Shown here: positions 24,701-31,397 of the stretch, in pieces | How the letters are laid out: each line of letters begins with the position of its first letter | Position numbering within the stretch: position 1 is the first letter of the stretch | DNA from: Hymenobacter cellulosivorans | Lineage (GTDB): Bacteria > Bacteroidota > Bacteroidia > Cytophagales > Hymenobacteraceae | NCBI RefSeq assembly: GCF_022919135.1 | Contig: NZ_CP095049.1 | Span: forward strand, 496,001 to 560,000 | DNA: 64,000 bases | Reading direction: 5' to 3' | The notes under the pieces: model-generated | Seen by the model: only the letters and a program-made list of their open reading frames with translations | Databases searched by the model: none | What the model was told of the DNA's origin: nothing | Position numbers and translations under genes: made by a program

Positions 24701-25659
24701 ATCTCCATCAGGCCCTTTTTATAAGCCTGGTACAAAGGGTGCGGAATATCCTGGCTTACCCCGCCGTACTTGCGGGCAAACGGATACACCGAGCCGATGA
24801 TGGGCAAGGGCAGGAAGGCGTACTTATAGACGATGGAAAGCGGGAAGAAATGGTCAGCCAGGGTGAAGTAGCCCCCGTGAATACCATCCGAGAACAGCGG
24901 GTGGTGGGCAATGACCATGATGTTGCGGTTCTGATTCCGCTGGATGATGTCTTCGAGCTGGGTAAAAAAGTCGGTTTCGTTGGCCACGCCGCAGCCGCTG
25001 TTGCCGCCGTAGGGCCGCTCGCCGCTGGTTTGCAGAAACCACTGCGAGTTGATGGCAATCATCAGAATATCGTCCTGCAGACGCACCTCAAACGGGCCCG
25101 GGCAGGCGTTGCGCGGAATGAAAAAGTCGCCGGTGAAGGGGAAGGCGGCCGAGTCGCTGGTCAGGTAGCCTTCTACAAAGGCCTGCTGCCGGTTCACCTG
25201 GTCGACGGCGCCGGTCAGGCCCTGCTTCCAGTCGTGGTTGCCCGGAATCATGTACTTCTCGCCGGCGTAGCCGCGCAGGGATTCGAGCTGCCCGACCATA
25301 CGCTCCTCAGACTCTTTGCGGTCGTAGGCGCCTTCGCGGGGCATGCCGTATTCGTAGATGTTGTCGCCCAGAAAGATGGTCGTGCTCTTGGAGCCGGCTT
25401 TCACGATCTGCTGGTGCAGGAAGTTCAGGGAAGGCTCCCCGCCTTCTGACTTCTTAATGGGTTTGCCCACGTCGCCGATCAGAAAGATGGAGTAGCGGAT
25501 ACGGCTACTATCGGGCGGGGTCTTGCTTTCCCAGTTTTCCCCGCCGTGGTTATAATTAGGACGAGTTGGGTGCGGAGTCTGGGTTTTCTTTTGGGCAGCG
25601 GCAGGTTGGAGGCTACTTAGCAGAAGCAGTAAGCAGCCGAGCAGAAAAGGTCTTCTCAT
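21766..25659 (-). CDS. Metallophosphoesterase fused to an outer-membrane beta-barrel (1297 aa)
   Basis: A signal peptide (MRRPFLLGCLLLLLSSLQPAAAQ) precedes a calcineurin-like phosphoesterase domain, about residues 50-370. All metal motifs are present: FLIGDVGK, FLGDNIYEYG, IPGNHDWKQG, IAHHPLFSDG and AGHEHNLQYF. A middle region of about 450 residues follows (includes LFDMWIGDWDRHEDQWRWAE and FKGDGLLPYLASRKW) that I do not recognise with certainty. The last 350-400 residues are a repeated-strand barrel resembling the Omp85/BamA surface-antigen domain, ending in VFVGFDFLF with a terminal Phe as outer-membrane proteins do. It should therefore be an outer-membrane-anchored phosphatase. The substrate is unknown. 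The phosphate-related neighbours (ppk1, sixA-like) may be meaningful. Confidence 0.88.
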   Translation of the reverse strand: MRRPFLLGCLLLLLSSLQPAAAQKKTQTPHPTRPNYNHGGENWESKTPPDSSRIRYSIFLIGDVGKPIKKSEGGEPSLNFLHQQIVKAGSKSTTIFLGDNIYEYGMPREGAYDRKESEERMVGQLESLRGYAGEKYMIPGNHDWKQGLTGAVDQVNRQQAFVEGYLTSDSAAFPFTGDFFIPRNACPGPFEVRLQDDILMIAINSQWFLQTSGERPYGGNSGCGVANETDFFTQLEDIIQRNQNRNIMVIAHHPLFSDGIHGGYFTLADHFFPLSIVYKYAFLPLPIIGSVYPFARKYGGVSQDIPHPLYQAYKKGLMEIFNKYPNIIYAAGHEHNLQYFKEGSLHHIVSGSGCKTQHVRPGKSGDAIFSDKEKGWSRVNYYDNGEVWTEFWIPNDKGESGRMVFRTPLYAKETKVVAEIKEVNNVKRPNFQDSTVTTAVNKDYDERGKFHRFLFGEHYRKEWATPVKFPVLDMATERGGLEPYKVGGGKQTASLKVRNEEGRNYTLRGLNKDPAAVLPEALREGAAKDILQDQISAQHPFGAFPVATLGTTAGILHTNPKPVFIPQDPLLGQYYERFSNTPAMIEEDAKDDQSNVASLGNAENLVGTDKVMERLIDDNDNRVNEKAFARSRLFDMWIGDWDRHEDQWRWAETKDKDGDRKFTAVPEDRDIAFFKGDGLLPYLASRKWAIRNFQNFGYDYADFKGLNLTALANDRVFLASVSKEDWVKIAEKMKADLTDAEIEKAFRSQWPKEIYDLHGPEIIAKLKSRRDLLPKLAADYYGTLNDIVEVKGSSKREKFEVERLEGDKTRVKVTKINKEGKLTKTLFDKTFDKETDEIRLYGFSGNDVYNVTGQSKGGSIVRIIGGTDRDSITDNSRVGGLRHKTQIYDADTGNVINAGKETRLRLQPGIEVSQYDTHPRTDRKDYSLNYFGPALYFGYNVDDRLFFGGGVTYRTYGFRKAPFSTEQTLAANYSPSQRAYNVRYNGQFVDVIGRYDLRVNAQLYGPQLLYNYFGEGNNTTNELLGSDDRVRARDINETYRVRFSRLYVSPVLERDLFSFLKVGIGPQYDQFRVEREPIGSQIARGLDANNNGVSGAALGIRASDFQLNRYLGGRAYLNIDAASSPKNPRIGLRWYNEVQHNYQLNAEQLNFGRITSEFRFYLSPNFPFQLTWAGRIGAARNWGDYRFYQANTLGGTTNLRGYRRTRYAGRASVYANAEARLQLFSFNAYLVPGKFGILGLADAGRVYSEYDTRTGIDAFHTGFGGGIWVDVLKQAVINATYSVGEEKLVFVGFDFLF

Positions 25660-25915
25660 ATAGAAGCAGTGAACGTAAAAGCAGCGCGGGAGGTGTAAAA
25701 TAGGGAGAGGGACACGGCACCAAGGGCCGAAAAAAGTTGTAAACTACTGCATACGGCACCGCGCACCGGGCGTTGACCGGCCGTGCGCTGCCCTACGCAA
25801 TCAGCTGGTTTACGGTTGGGCTCGGAACCGGCAAAAACTTCGCTCCCCGATTCGCGTTCTAAGCAAGTTGGGAGCCGGCGGCCCACTTTACGCCACTCCA
25901 TTCTACTCCCCCCGC
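25660..25915. promoter_or_regulatory. Divergent promoter region
   Basis: A 256-bp gap between two divergent genes, the metallophosphoesterase/barrel (-) and the HD-PycTM protein (+). It must hold promoters for both. I see no perfect TAnnTTTG box and no strong repeat. Confidence 0.4.
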
Positions 25916-27142
25916 ATGGAAACCATCGAGACTCTTAAGCCGGCCAAAGCCGAAATCCTGAAGAAGGCCAAGGCGTATATTACGGCCCTCTTCGAGGAAA
26001 AATTACCCAAGTCCCTCGTCTATCATTCCTTTAAGCACACGGCTACCACCGTCAAGGAGGCCAAGGCCCTTGGCGAAGCCACCGAGCTGAGCCCGGAAGA
26101 CCTGGAAGCCCTGGTCCTGGCCGCCTGGTTTCACGACGCGGGATACACCGAAGTCTACGACGGGCACGAGTACCGCAGCATGGAAATGGCCGAGCAGTGG
26201 CTGCAAAGCCAAGGCTACCCCGCCGACCGGATTGCTGTAGTTAAAGACATTATCCGGGCCACGCACCGCAACGAAACGGCCAAAACCGAGCTGCAGCAGC
26301 TGCTCGTGGATGCCGACATGAGCAGCATGGGCAAGGAAGAGTTCTTTGCCAACGGCGAGTTGCTGCGGGCCGAGTGGGAAACCGTGCTGGGCAAAAGCTA
26401 CGACAGCGTAGAATGGGCCGAAACCCAACTCGACTTCCTGCTTTCCTCCAAGTTCCTGACTGACGCAGCCAAGGACCGTTATAAGGACCAGTACAAGGAG
26501 AACATCAAGGACCAGCGCAAGCTGCTGAAGAAAACGGAGAAGAAGCAGAAAAAGCGGGAGCAGGAAGAGCAGGGCAACTTTGCCGAGGGCAAGCGGGGCG
26601 TTGAAACAATGTTCCGGACCACCTACAGCAACCACATCAAGCTCTCCGACATGGCCGACAAGAAGGCCAGTATGATGATTAGCCTCAACGCGGTGATTAT
26701 GTCGGTGCTCATCACCTATCTGGGCGCCAAAACCACGGCCGTCGGCCCGTCCTTCACCCGCAACCCCATCCTGACGGTGCCCATGAGCATTCTGCTGGCT
26801 ACGGCCCTGGGCTCGGTGGTATCGGCTATCCTGTCGGCCCAGCCTGATGTGACCAGCTTCAAGTGGCTCAAGAAAAGCCCCCAGGTGGCCACCAACCGCC
26901 GGGTGAATCTGCTGTTCTTCGGCAACTTCACCAAGCTCAGCCTCGACGACTTCCAGAGCGGCATGACCGGTCTGATGCGCAACAAGGACAACCTCTACAC
27001 CAACATGGTGACGGACATCTACTACCTGGGCGAAGTACTCTCGCGCAAGTACCGCCTGTTGCGCATCAGCTACACCATCTTCATGGTCGGCCTGATCCTG
27101 ACGGCGCTTTCGTTCGGCATTGTGCTGCTCTATAAGTCGTAG
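25916..27142 (+). CDS. HD-domain phosphohydrolase fused to a Pycsar-effector-type membrane domain (PycTM)
   Basis: A 408-residue protein from ATG 25916 (METIETLKPAKAEIL). Residues about 20-175 are an HD domain: YHSFKH (His37, His41), AAWFHDAGY (His73-Asp74), RATHRNE (His117) and VDADMSSMG. These are the metal ligands of nucleotide or cyclic-nucleotide phosphohydrolases. A highly charged coiled stretch (about 185-225) connects to a C-terminal domain with three membrane segments (ASMMISLNAVIMSVLITYLG, PMSILLATALGSVVSAIL, YTIFMVGLILTALSFGIVLL). That arrangement matches the family known as Pycsar effector PycTM (DUF5706), whose stand-alone members respond to cCMP/cUMP in phage defence. The HD fusion is common in Bacteroidota and may be a housekeeping protein. 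It converges with a cyclase-like gene. Confidence 0.82.
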   Translation: METIETLKPAKAEILKKAKAYITALFEEKLPKSLVYHSFKHTATTVKEAKALGEATELSPEDLEALVLAAWFHDAGYTEVYDGHEYRSMEMAEQWLQSQGYPADRIAVVKDIIRATHRNETAKTELQQLLVDADMSSMGKEEFFANGELLRAEWETVLGKSYDSVEWAETQLDFLLSSKFLTDAAKDRYKDQYKENIKDQRKLLKKTEKKQKKREQEEQGNFAEGKRGVETMFRTTYSNHIKLSDMADKKASMMISLNAVIMSVLITYLGAKTTAVGPSFTRNPILTVPMSILLATALGSVVSAILSAQPDVTSFKWLKKSPQVATNRRVNLLFFGNFTKLSLDDFQSGMTGLMRNKDNLYTNMVTDIYYLGEVLSRKYRLLRISYTIFMVGLILTALSFGIVLLYKS

Positions 27143-27159
27143 GCACTTACTACCGCAGT

Positions 27160-27194
27160 AAAAAGCCCCGCCAAGCTACTTGACGGGGCTTTTT
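27160..27194. terminator. Bidirectional terminator between the HD-PycTM and DUF2652 genes
   Basis: AAAAAGCCCCG and CGGGGCTTTTTTT around a 13-base loop, giving T runs on both strands between two convergent genes. Confidence 0.9.
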
Positions 27195-27212
27195 TTATAG
27201 CTGGAATCTGGC

Positions 27213-28394
27213 TTACCCCTCTTTTCCGTCGCGCTTCAATTGCTCACAAAACGAGGCAAACTGCCGGATGGACTGACCCATAAAGCGGCGCATGCGCTGG
27301 CGCTGCCCAAACCGGATCAGCGGATTGGCGCTGGCAATGTAACCGTAGCGAAACTCAAGCGTCACGAGGCAGGAGTGCGCGTCGACGGCCTCGATAAAGC
27401 AGAACAGGAAGGAGTTGGGGAAAAGCCGGAAAAGCGAAATTTTCTCCACGTACTCAATCCGGTCGGCATCCTCGAAGCGCTGCACGGTCTGGAAGTCAAT
27501 CTGCCCGCGGTTGAGCTTTACTTTGTAGCTGGTACCCAGCCGGCCGGCTTTGGTTAGGTCATAAGTCACGTCGCTCACGCCGGGCATCCAGTGGGCCCGC
27601 AGCCGAAAGTTGCTCAGGACCCGCAGGGCATACGCGGCCGGCACATGCACCGTGCTTATCACCTTCACGGCGTTGCCGTCGTGGGCGGGGCTGTTTTCGC
27701 CGTTTTCGCCCAGCAGCAGGCGCAGCGGCGAGAGGTAGGCGTAGCGGTAGCAGATTTCGCCCAGGTGGTCGTAGAGACAGGTGCCGCGCAGCAGCCGGGT
27801 CCAGGAAAAGCTGCGGGCCACGTCGGCGGCTGGCTGGGTTTCGAGGTAGCCGTCGGAGAGCAGGATGTACTCGTTGCCGGTCACGTTGTTCTTGAGCAGC
27901 CGGTGCACCACGATGACGTCGCGGCCCATGAGCTTGGTAAACTGCCGGATCTGGGCCACGCTGACGGCCCCGAAATGCACGATAATCTTGATGGTCAAAT
28001 CGTGAGCCCGCAGCGCCGTGCTGAGTTCCGAATCTAGGTCGCGCTCCACCAGCCGCACGTAATTCTGAAAGTCGAGGAAGATGCGGCGGCACTGGGTCAC
28101 GACCTCCTGAATAGTAGGCGGCGGACCCAGACGGTAAAACAGGATGGCGTCGCCCTGAATTTCGCTCACCTCCATGTTCAGGGTGTTGGCCTCCACCAGG
28201 ATTTCGAGCAGGTCGGCAATAAGCTGGGGTGCCAGCACGCTCCCTGATTCCTGAATGAAGCGAGTAAAGCCGCTGATGTCGGGAATGAAGAGCAGGGCGG
28301 GTTGCATGCCATCATCGGCCGCCACGGTGGCCGCAGCGGTGGGGCGGCGGCCGGCAGCCCGGCGGGCGGCGCGCATGTCATCCAATAAACCCAT
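27213..28394 (-). CDS. DUF2652 protein: class III nucleotidyl-cyclase-like domain plus SRPBCC-like domain
   Basis: A 393-residue cytoplasmic protein. Residues about 32-200 resemble a class III nucleotidyl cyclase: the metal Asp39 in FIPDISGFTRFI and Asp82 in EIQGDAILFY are both in place. The later segment GRDVIVVHRLLKN keeps the Arg (about 165) but has Ile where catalytic cyclases have the transition-state Asn (VNxAxRL). Activity is therefore doubtful, or the chemistry differs. Residues about 235-390 look like a SRPBCC/START-type pocket (VHVPAAYALRVLSNFRLRAHWMPGVSDV). The whole matches the Bacteroidota family DUF2652, whose function is not established. It is convergent with the HD-PycTM gene; its own promoter faces the tRNA gene. 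Confidence 0.82.
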   Translation of the reverse strand: MGLLDDMRAARRAAGRRPTAAATVAADDGMQPALLFIPDISGFTRFIQESGSVLAPQLIADLLEILVEANTLNMEVSEIQGDAILFYRLGPPPTIQEVVTQCRRIFLDFQNYVRLVERDLDSELSTALRAHDLTIKIIVHFGAVSVAQIRQFTKLMGRDVIVVHRLLKNNVTGNEYILLSDGYLETQPAADVARSFSWTRLLRGTCLYDHLGEICYRYAYLSPLRLLLGENGENSPAHDGNAVKVISTVHVPAAYALRVLSNFRLRAHWMPGVSDVTYDLTKAGRLGTSYKVKLNRGQIDFQTVQRFEDADRIEYVEKISLFRLFPNSFLFCFIEAVDAHSCLVTLEFRYGYIASANPLIRFGQRQRMRRFMGQSIRQFASFCEQLKRDGKEG

Positions 28395-28459
28395 AGTGCA
28401 ACCAGAAAAGAAATCAGAGGTGAGGCTAGCGGCCTATACGCAAGCCTTGGAGTAGCGGG

Positions 28460-28492
28460 TTTGGGCCGTAGGTTGCTTTCGCGTTACCTTTG
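28460..28492 (+). promoter_or_regulatory. Bacteroidota-type promoter of tRNA-Arg
   Basis: TTTG at 28460-28463 and TACCTTTG at 28485-28492, 21 bp between them, match the -33 and -7 (TAnnTTTG) boxes of the Bacteroidota primary sigma factor. The -7 box ends 17 bp before the tRNA. Confidence 0.75.
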
Positions 28493-28509
28493 TCGTAGTG
28501 TTAGACTAT

Positions 28510-28581
28510 GGCTGCGTAGTTCAACGGATAGAATAGGCGTTTCCTAAACGCTTGATATGGGTTCGATTCCCGTCGCGGCTA
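28510..28581 (+). tRNA. tRNA-Arg (anticodon CCT)
   Basis: Cloverleaf by eye: acceptor GGCTGCG pairs with CGCGGCT (two G-U pairs); anticodon stem GGCGT/ACGCT encloses TTCCTAA, anticodon CCT; T arm ATGGG-TTCGATT-CCCGT; discriminator A. CCA is not encoded (the next bases are CTCCA). It reads AGG codons. A promoter box lies just upstream and a hairpin with a T run (about 28586-28620) just downstream, so it is a single-gene unit. I see no integrase or att-like duplication next to it. Confidence 0.93.
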
Positions 28582-28585
28582 CTCC

Positions 28586-28620
28586 AAGCCCTACTTACCT
28601 GAGGTGAGCAGGGCTTTTTG
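28586..28620 (+). terminator. Terminator after tRNA-Arg
   Basis: AAGCCCT and AGGGCTT pair around an inner TTACC/AGGTGA stem, followed by TTTTTG. It starts a few bases after the tRNA 3' end. Confidence 0.8.
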
Positions 28621-28849
28621 TTTGCGTCCAAAGTAGGTTTCAGTACCGAGTCCGGGAGAAAATACTATGTTTTTAAAGCGCGCAATTAACGCTTAATCGA
28701 GCAAAAACAGACTTACATCGACTGCCTAGAAAGCTGAACAACTTCCTATCAGCAGGATAGTATACAGCTAGGCCCAAGCGGATGTTGTTTGTGGTCACCG
28801 AGAGGCCCTTCCCGCCAGGTGTGTACTAAATTCTATTCGTATTGCCTTA

Positions 28850-29383
28850 ATGCTACCTATCAGCGAAGATGTACTAGTGCAGCGTCTTTACGCGCGGGAT
28901 GAGTCGGCAATGACCCTGTTTTACGACAAGTACGGCCGGGTGCTTTATAACGTGATTCTGCGCATCGTGCGCAATGAGATAGTGGCCGAAGACGTGCTGC
29001 AGGAGAGCATGGTCAAAATCTGGTACTCTTTCGATTCCTACAATGCCACGCGCGGCCGCCTGTTTACCTGGGCCCTGAATGTATGCCGCAATGCTGCCAT
29101 CGACCAGCTGCGCACCCGCCAGTACCACGAAGGCCAGCAAACCCAGCCGCTGGAAAACAGCCTGGCTTGCTACCAGATTGCTGCCACCGGCTTTCAGCCC
29201 GAGCATGTGGGGCTCCGCGAACTGGTGATGTGCCTAAAGCCCAATGACCGCAAAATCATTGATCTGCTCTATTTTGGCGGCCTGACCCAGGCCGAAGTAG
29301 CCGATGAGCTGCAAGTACCGCTGGGCACGGTCAAGACCCGGGCCCGGGCTGCTATGCATGCCCTAGCAAAGGCGGTTCGATAA
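28850..29383 (+). CDS. ECF-type RNA polymerase sigma-70 factor
   Basis: A 177-residue sigma factor with regions 2 and 4 only. Region 2: FYDKYGRVLYNVILRIVRNEIVAEDVLQESMVKIW and RLFTWALNVCRNAAIDQLR, the core- and -10-binding helices. Region 4: LKPNDRKIIDLLYFGGLTQAEVADEL followed by VPLGTVKTRARAAM, the -35 helix-turn-helix. No anti-sigma gene (FecR or zinc-type) follows at once, which is somewhat unusual. The next genes on the strand are two tail-collar proteins and a giant T9SS adhesin, after a 520-bp gap; they are candidate targets but nothing in the sequence proves it. Confidence 0.92.
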   Translation: MLPISEDVLVQRLYARDESAMTLFYDKYGRVLYNVILRIVRNEIVAEDVLQESMVKIWYSFDSYNATRGRLFTWALNVCRNAAIDQLRTRQYHEGQQTQPLENSLACYQIAATGFQPEHVGLRELVMCLKPNDRKIIDLLYFGGLTQAEVADELQVPLGTVKTRARAAMHALAKAVR

Positions 29384-29904
29384 ACCGAATTTAGCCTCGG
29401 CGCAAACTGTACTTTTACTACTGTACTTCCTCCGCTGACTACCTGTGAGTCAGCGGCCAACGTGTGCTAATTCCGGCCGTTCCGGCTAGATTACCGAGCT
29501 CTTGTGGACCCTGAGCCTAGCACCAGTGGCAAGGGTACACAAACAGAACTGTTACCCTATTTATAAATATTGCAATAGTTCTATTAAAACTGGATTTATT
29601 TCCGCAAATTTGCTGCACGCTCCGAAAAGACCGTGCCCATTCTGCCCTCTTCTTCTCCCCTATTGCGTCCGTTTTCGATGCCCGGCTTTGAGTCGGATAT
29701 TGCTTGTTATGGCTGGTCCATTATCCCGATAGTAGGCCTGCCACCTTACCCTGATTTACCTGATTATTACCGGTTTTGCCGCGACTACCTGGCCTTGTTT
29801 ACTCCAGCCATAGTCCCTAAATACAACTCAGTTCCGACATAAAGCTCCTGGAGTATTCTTTAGGAGTGCCTCCCAACGTTTCTTTTACTCTTTCCTCCTG
29901 TTGC
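29384..29904. other. Intergenic region with one hairpin, no clear gene
   Basis: About 520 bp. A perfect 9-bp stem with a 7-base loop lies at 29432-29456 (CCGCTGACT ... AGTCAGCGG), about 50 bp after the ECF sigma stop. It lacks a T run, so it is a doubtful terminator. The rest is AT-richer than its surroundings (29560-29620). Short open frames here have poor codon use and I do not call them. Confidence 0.45.
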
Positions 29905-30381
29905 ATGACGACAACTTTTACTCTTTCGGAACCAACACCTACCCCAATGGCTTCCCGCCGTCGATGGCTTAAAGGGTTTGGGGCTTTGCTCGGTTCCGGT
30001 ATACTCGCAGCCCCCTCCCAATTATTGGCACAAGATGCGCCGGCACTTCCGGGCATGCCCGCTACAGCCGGGGCGGCTCAGGTCGGTGGCGACGAGTACA
30101 TTGGTATGGTGAAGCTACTGACTGGTACTACCCCGCCTGTGGGCTGGTCGCGGTGTGATGGCCGAATGCTGCCAGTGGCCGAACACCCCGCGCTGTTTGC
30201 GGTGCTGGGAACGGCGCACGGTGGCGATGGCACCCACCTGTTTTCCCTGCCTAACCTAGGTGAACCAGCGACAGGTGGAGTGCTTATGCAGTTTGCCATC
30301 AAGACTGCCAACGGACCGGCTACAACCACTGCACTAGCCGAGTTGCGATTAGTACGGCGGCCCCGCGCTAAGCGGGCCTAG
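29905..30381 (+). CDS. Tail-collar-domain protein with a Tat-like leader
   Basis: A 158-residue protein (start 29905; an inner Met at 29947 is possible). The N-terminus MASRRRWLKGFGALLGSGILAAPSQL has a twin-Arg, a hydrophobic stretch and an Ala-rich end, as in Tat signal peptides. The rest is a short phage tail-collar domain: GDEYIGMVKLLTGTTPPVGW, RCDGRMLPVAEHPALFAVLG, HGGDGTHLFSLPNL. This is the domain of 'microcystin-dependent protein'-type bacterial proteins. It ends early, lacking the Gly/Asn-rich C-terminal part present in the next gene. The role is unknown; the family is related to phage tail fibres but is often chromosomal and not phage-linked. Confidence 0.82.
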   Translation: MTTTFTLSEPTPTPMASRRRWLKGFGALLGSGILAAPSQLLAQDAPALPGMPATAGAAQVGGDEYIGMVKLLTGTTPPVGWSRCDGRMLPVAEHPALFAVLGTAHGGDGTHLFSLPNLGEPATGGVLMQFAIKTANGPATTTALAELRLVRRPRAKRA

Positions 30382-30498
30382 CCAGCTGACGCGGCCTGAA
30401 CAGCCAATGACGGCTGATGAACTAACGAGTAGTTATTGTCGCCCCCAAGCGAAGCCCAATCATTTTTTCTTTCTTTTTACTTCTTAAGTTTTTCATTT

Positions 30499-31065
30499 AT
30501 GGACGAAGCTTACATCGGTTCCATCGTACTGTTTGCCGGCAACTTTGCGCCCAGAAACTGGGCCTTTTGTGACGGCTCTCTGCTAAGCATTTCCCAGAAC
30601 TCGGCTTTGTTCTCGATTTTGGGCACCACCTACGGCGGCAACGGCACCACCACGTTTGCCTTGCCCGACCTGCGCGGTCGCACGCCCGTGCACGCCAACA
30701 ACGGCCAGCCGGGCCCAGGTGTTGCGGCGGTACAGCTGGGTGAGCGCGCCGGCACCAACACCGTGACGCTTACCGCCCAGCAGATGCCCGCGCACACGCA
30801 CGTGCAGCAGGTGGCGACGCAGGCAGCTACGACGAGCACCCCCGGCAACACCGTAGTGCCGGGCAAGCCGAACGGCATTACGAGCGGTAGCGAGGAGACG
30901 GTTGCTATTAACGACCTAGTGGCGGCCGCCGGGGCTACGCTCGTACCTCTGGCACCCAATGCCCTCAGCATTGCGGGTGGCAGCCAGCCGGTAGGTGTGA
31001 TGCAGCCTTACTTAGGCATTAACTACATCATTTGCCTGTATGGGCTGTACCCCTCCCGGAGCTAA
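30499..31065 (+). CDS. Tail-collar-domain (microcystin-dependent-type) protein
   Basis: A 188-residue protein from ATG 30499. It has no signal peptide. The N-terminal half is a canonical collar domain: EAYIGSIVLFAGNFAPRNW, FCDGSLLSISQNSALFSILG, TYGGNGTTTFALPDLRGRTP. The second half has the usual VTLTAQQMPAHTHVQQV and ends in MQPYLGINYIICLYGLYP, the common C-terminal signature. Length and order match the bacterial Mdp-type proteins. It is paired with the Tat-leader variant 117 bp upstream, and no other phage structural, lysis or integrase genes are present, so this is not a prophage. The role is unsettled. Confidence 0.9.
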   Translation: MDEAYIGSIVLFAGNFAPRNWAFCDGSLLSISQNSALFSILGTTYGGNGTTTFALPDLRGRTPVHANNGQPGPGVAAVQLGERAGTNTVTLTAQQMPAHTHVQQVATQAATTSTPGNTVVPGKPNGITSGSEETVAINDLVAAAGATLVPLAPNALSIAGGSQPVGVMQPYLGINYIICLYGLYPSRS

Positions 31066-31397
31066 CCGGAACACTACTGGTTGTTTTTAACAGCCTGCTA
31101 GGCACCGCTCGGCTGTGTAGGCCGGGCGGTGCTTTCCGGTTTAAAGTGCACCCAAGCATCTCAATTACCCTATATCTATCAGGCAACGCGCTGCCGTTCC
31201 GTGTTCCACGGGCCTGTCAAGCCGCTCAATGGGCTCTACTAGGGTTTTTACGCCTGCGAGAGTCGTCGTAGTCAAGCTTTAGAACCTTTTTCACTACTGA
31301 TCTTCAACCTAATACATAGTCAATCTTCAACGAGCATACTCTGCAGAAATTCACCGTTGAAGCGTGGCCGCTCATTCATCAACTTCAGTCAAACTCA
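31066..31397. other. Leader region before the giant adhesin gene
   Basis: About 330 bp without a believable gene. The segment 31102-31131 has CACCGCTCGGC and GCCGGGCGGTG as inverted halves, a likely weak terminator of the tail-collar gene. The rest presumably carries the promoter of the adhesin gene; no clear TAnnTTTG box is seen. Confidence 0.4.

Noticed and set aside
28510..28581. tRNA-Arg as an integration site of a genomic island
   Set aside because: No integrase, no repeated 3' end of the tRNA in the window, and no change in gene content on either side.
29633..29842. A small plus-strand frame of about 69 codons after the ECF sigma gene
   Set aside because: It has a GTG-type start, poor codon use and low-complexity Pro/Ser sequence, and it does not match any family.
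29384..31065. Possible prophage because of two phage tail-collar proteins
   Set aside because: No integrase, terminase, capsid, lysis or att-like sequences are present. Collar proteins of this type are common chromosomal genes.
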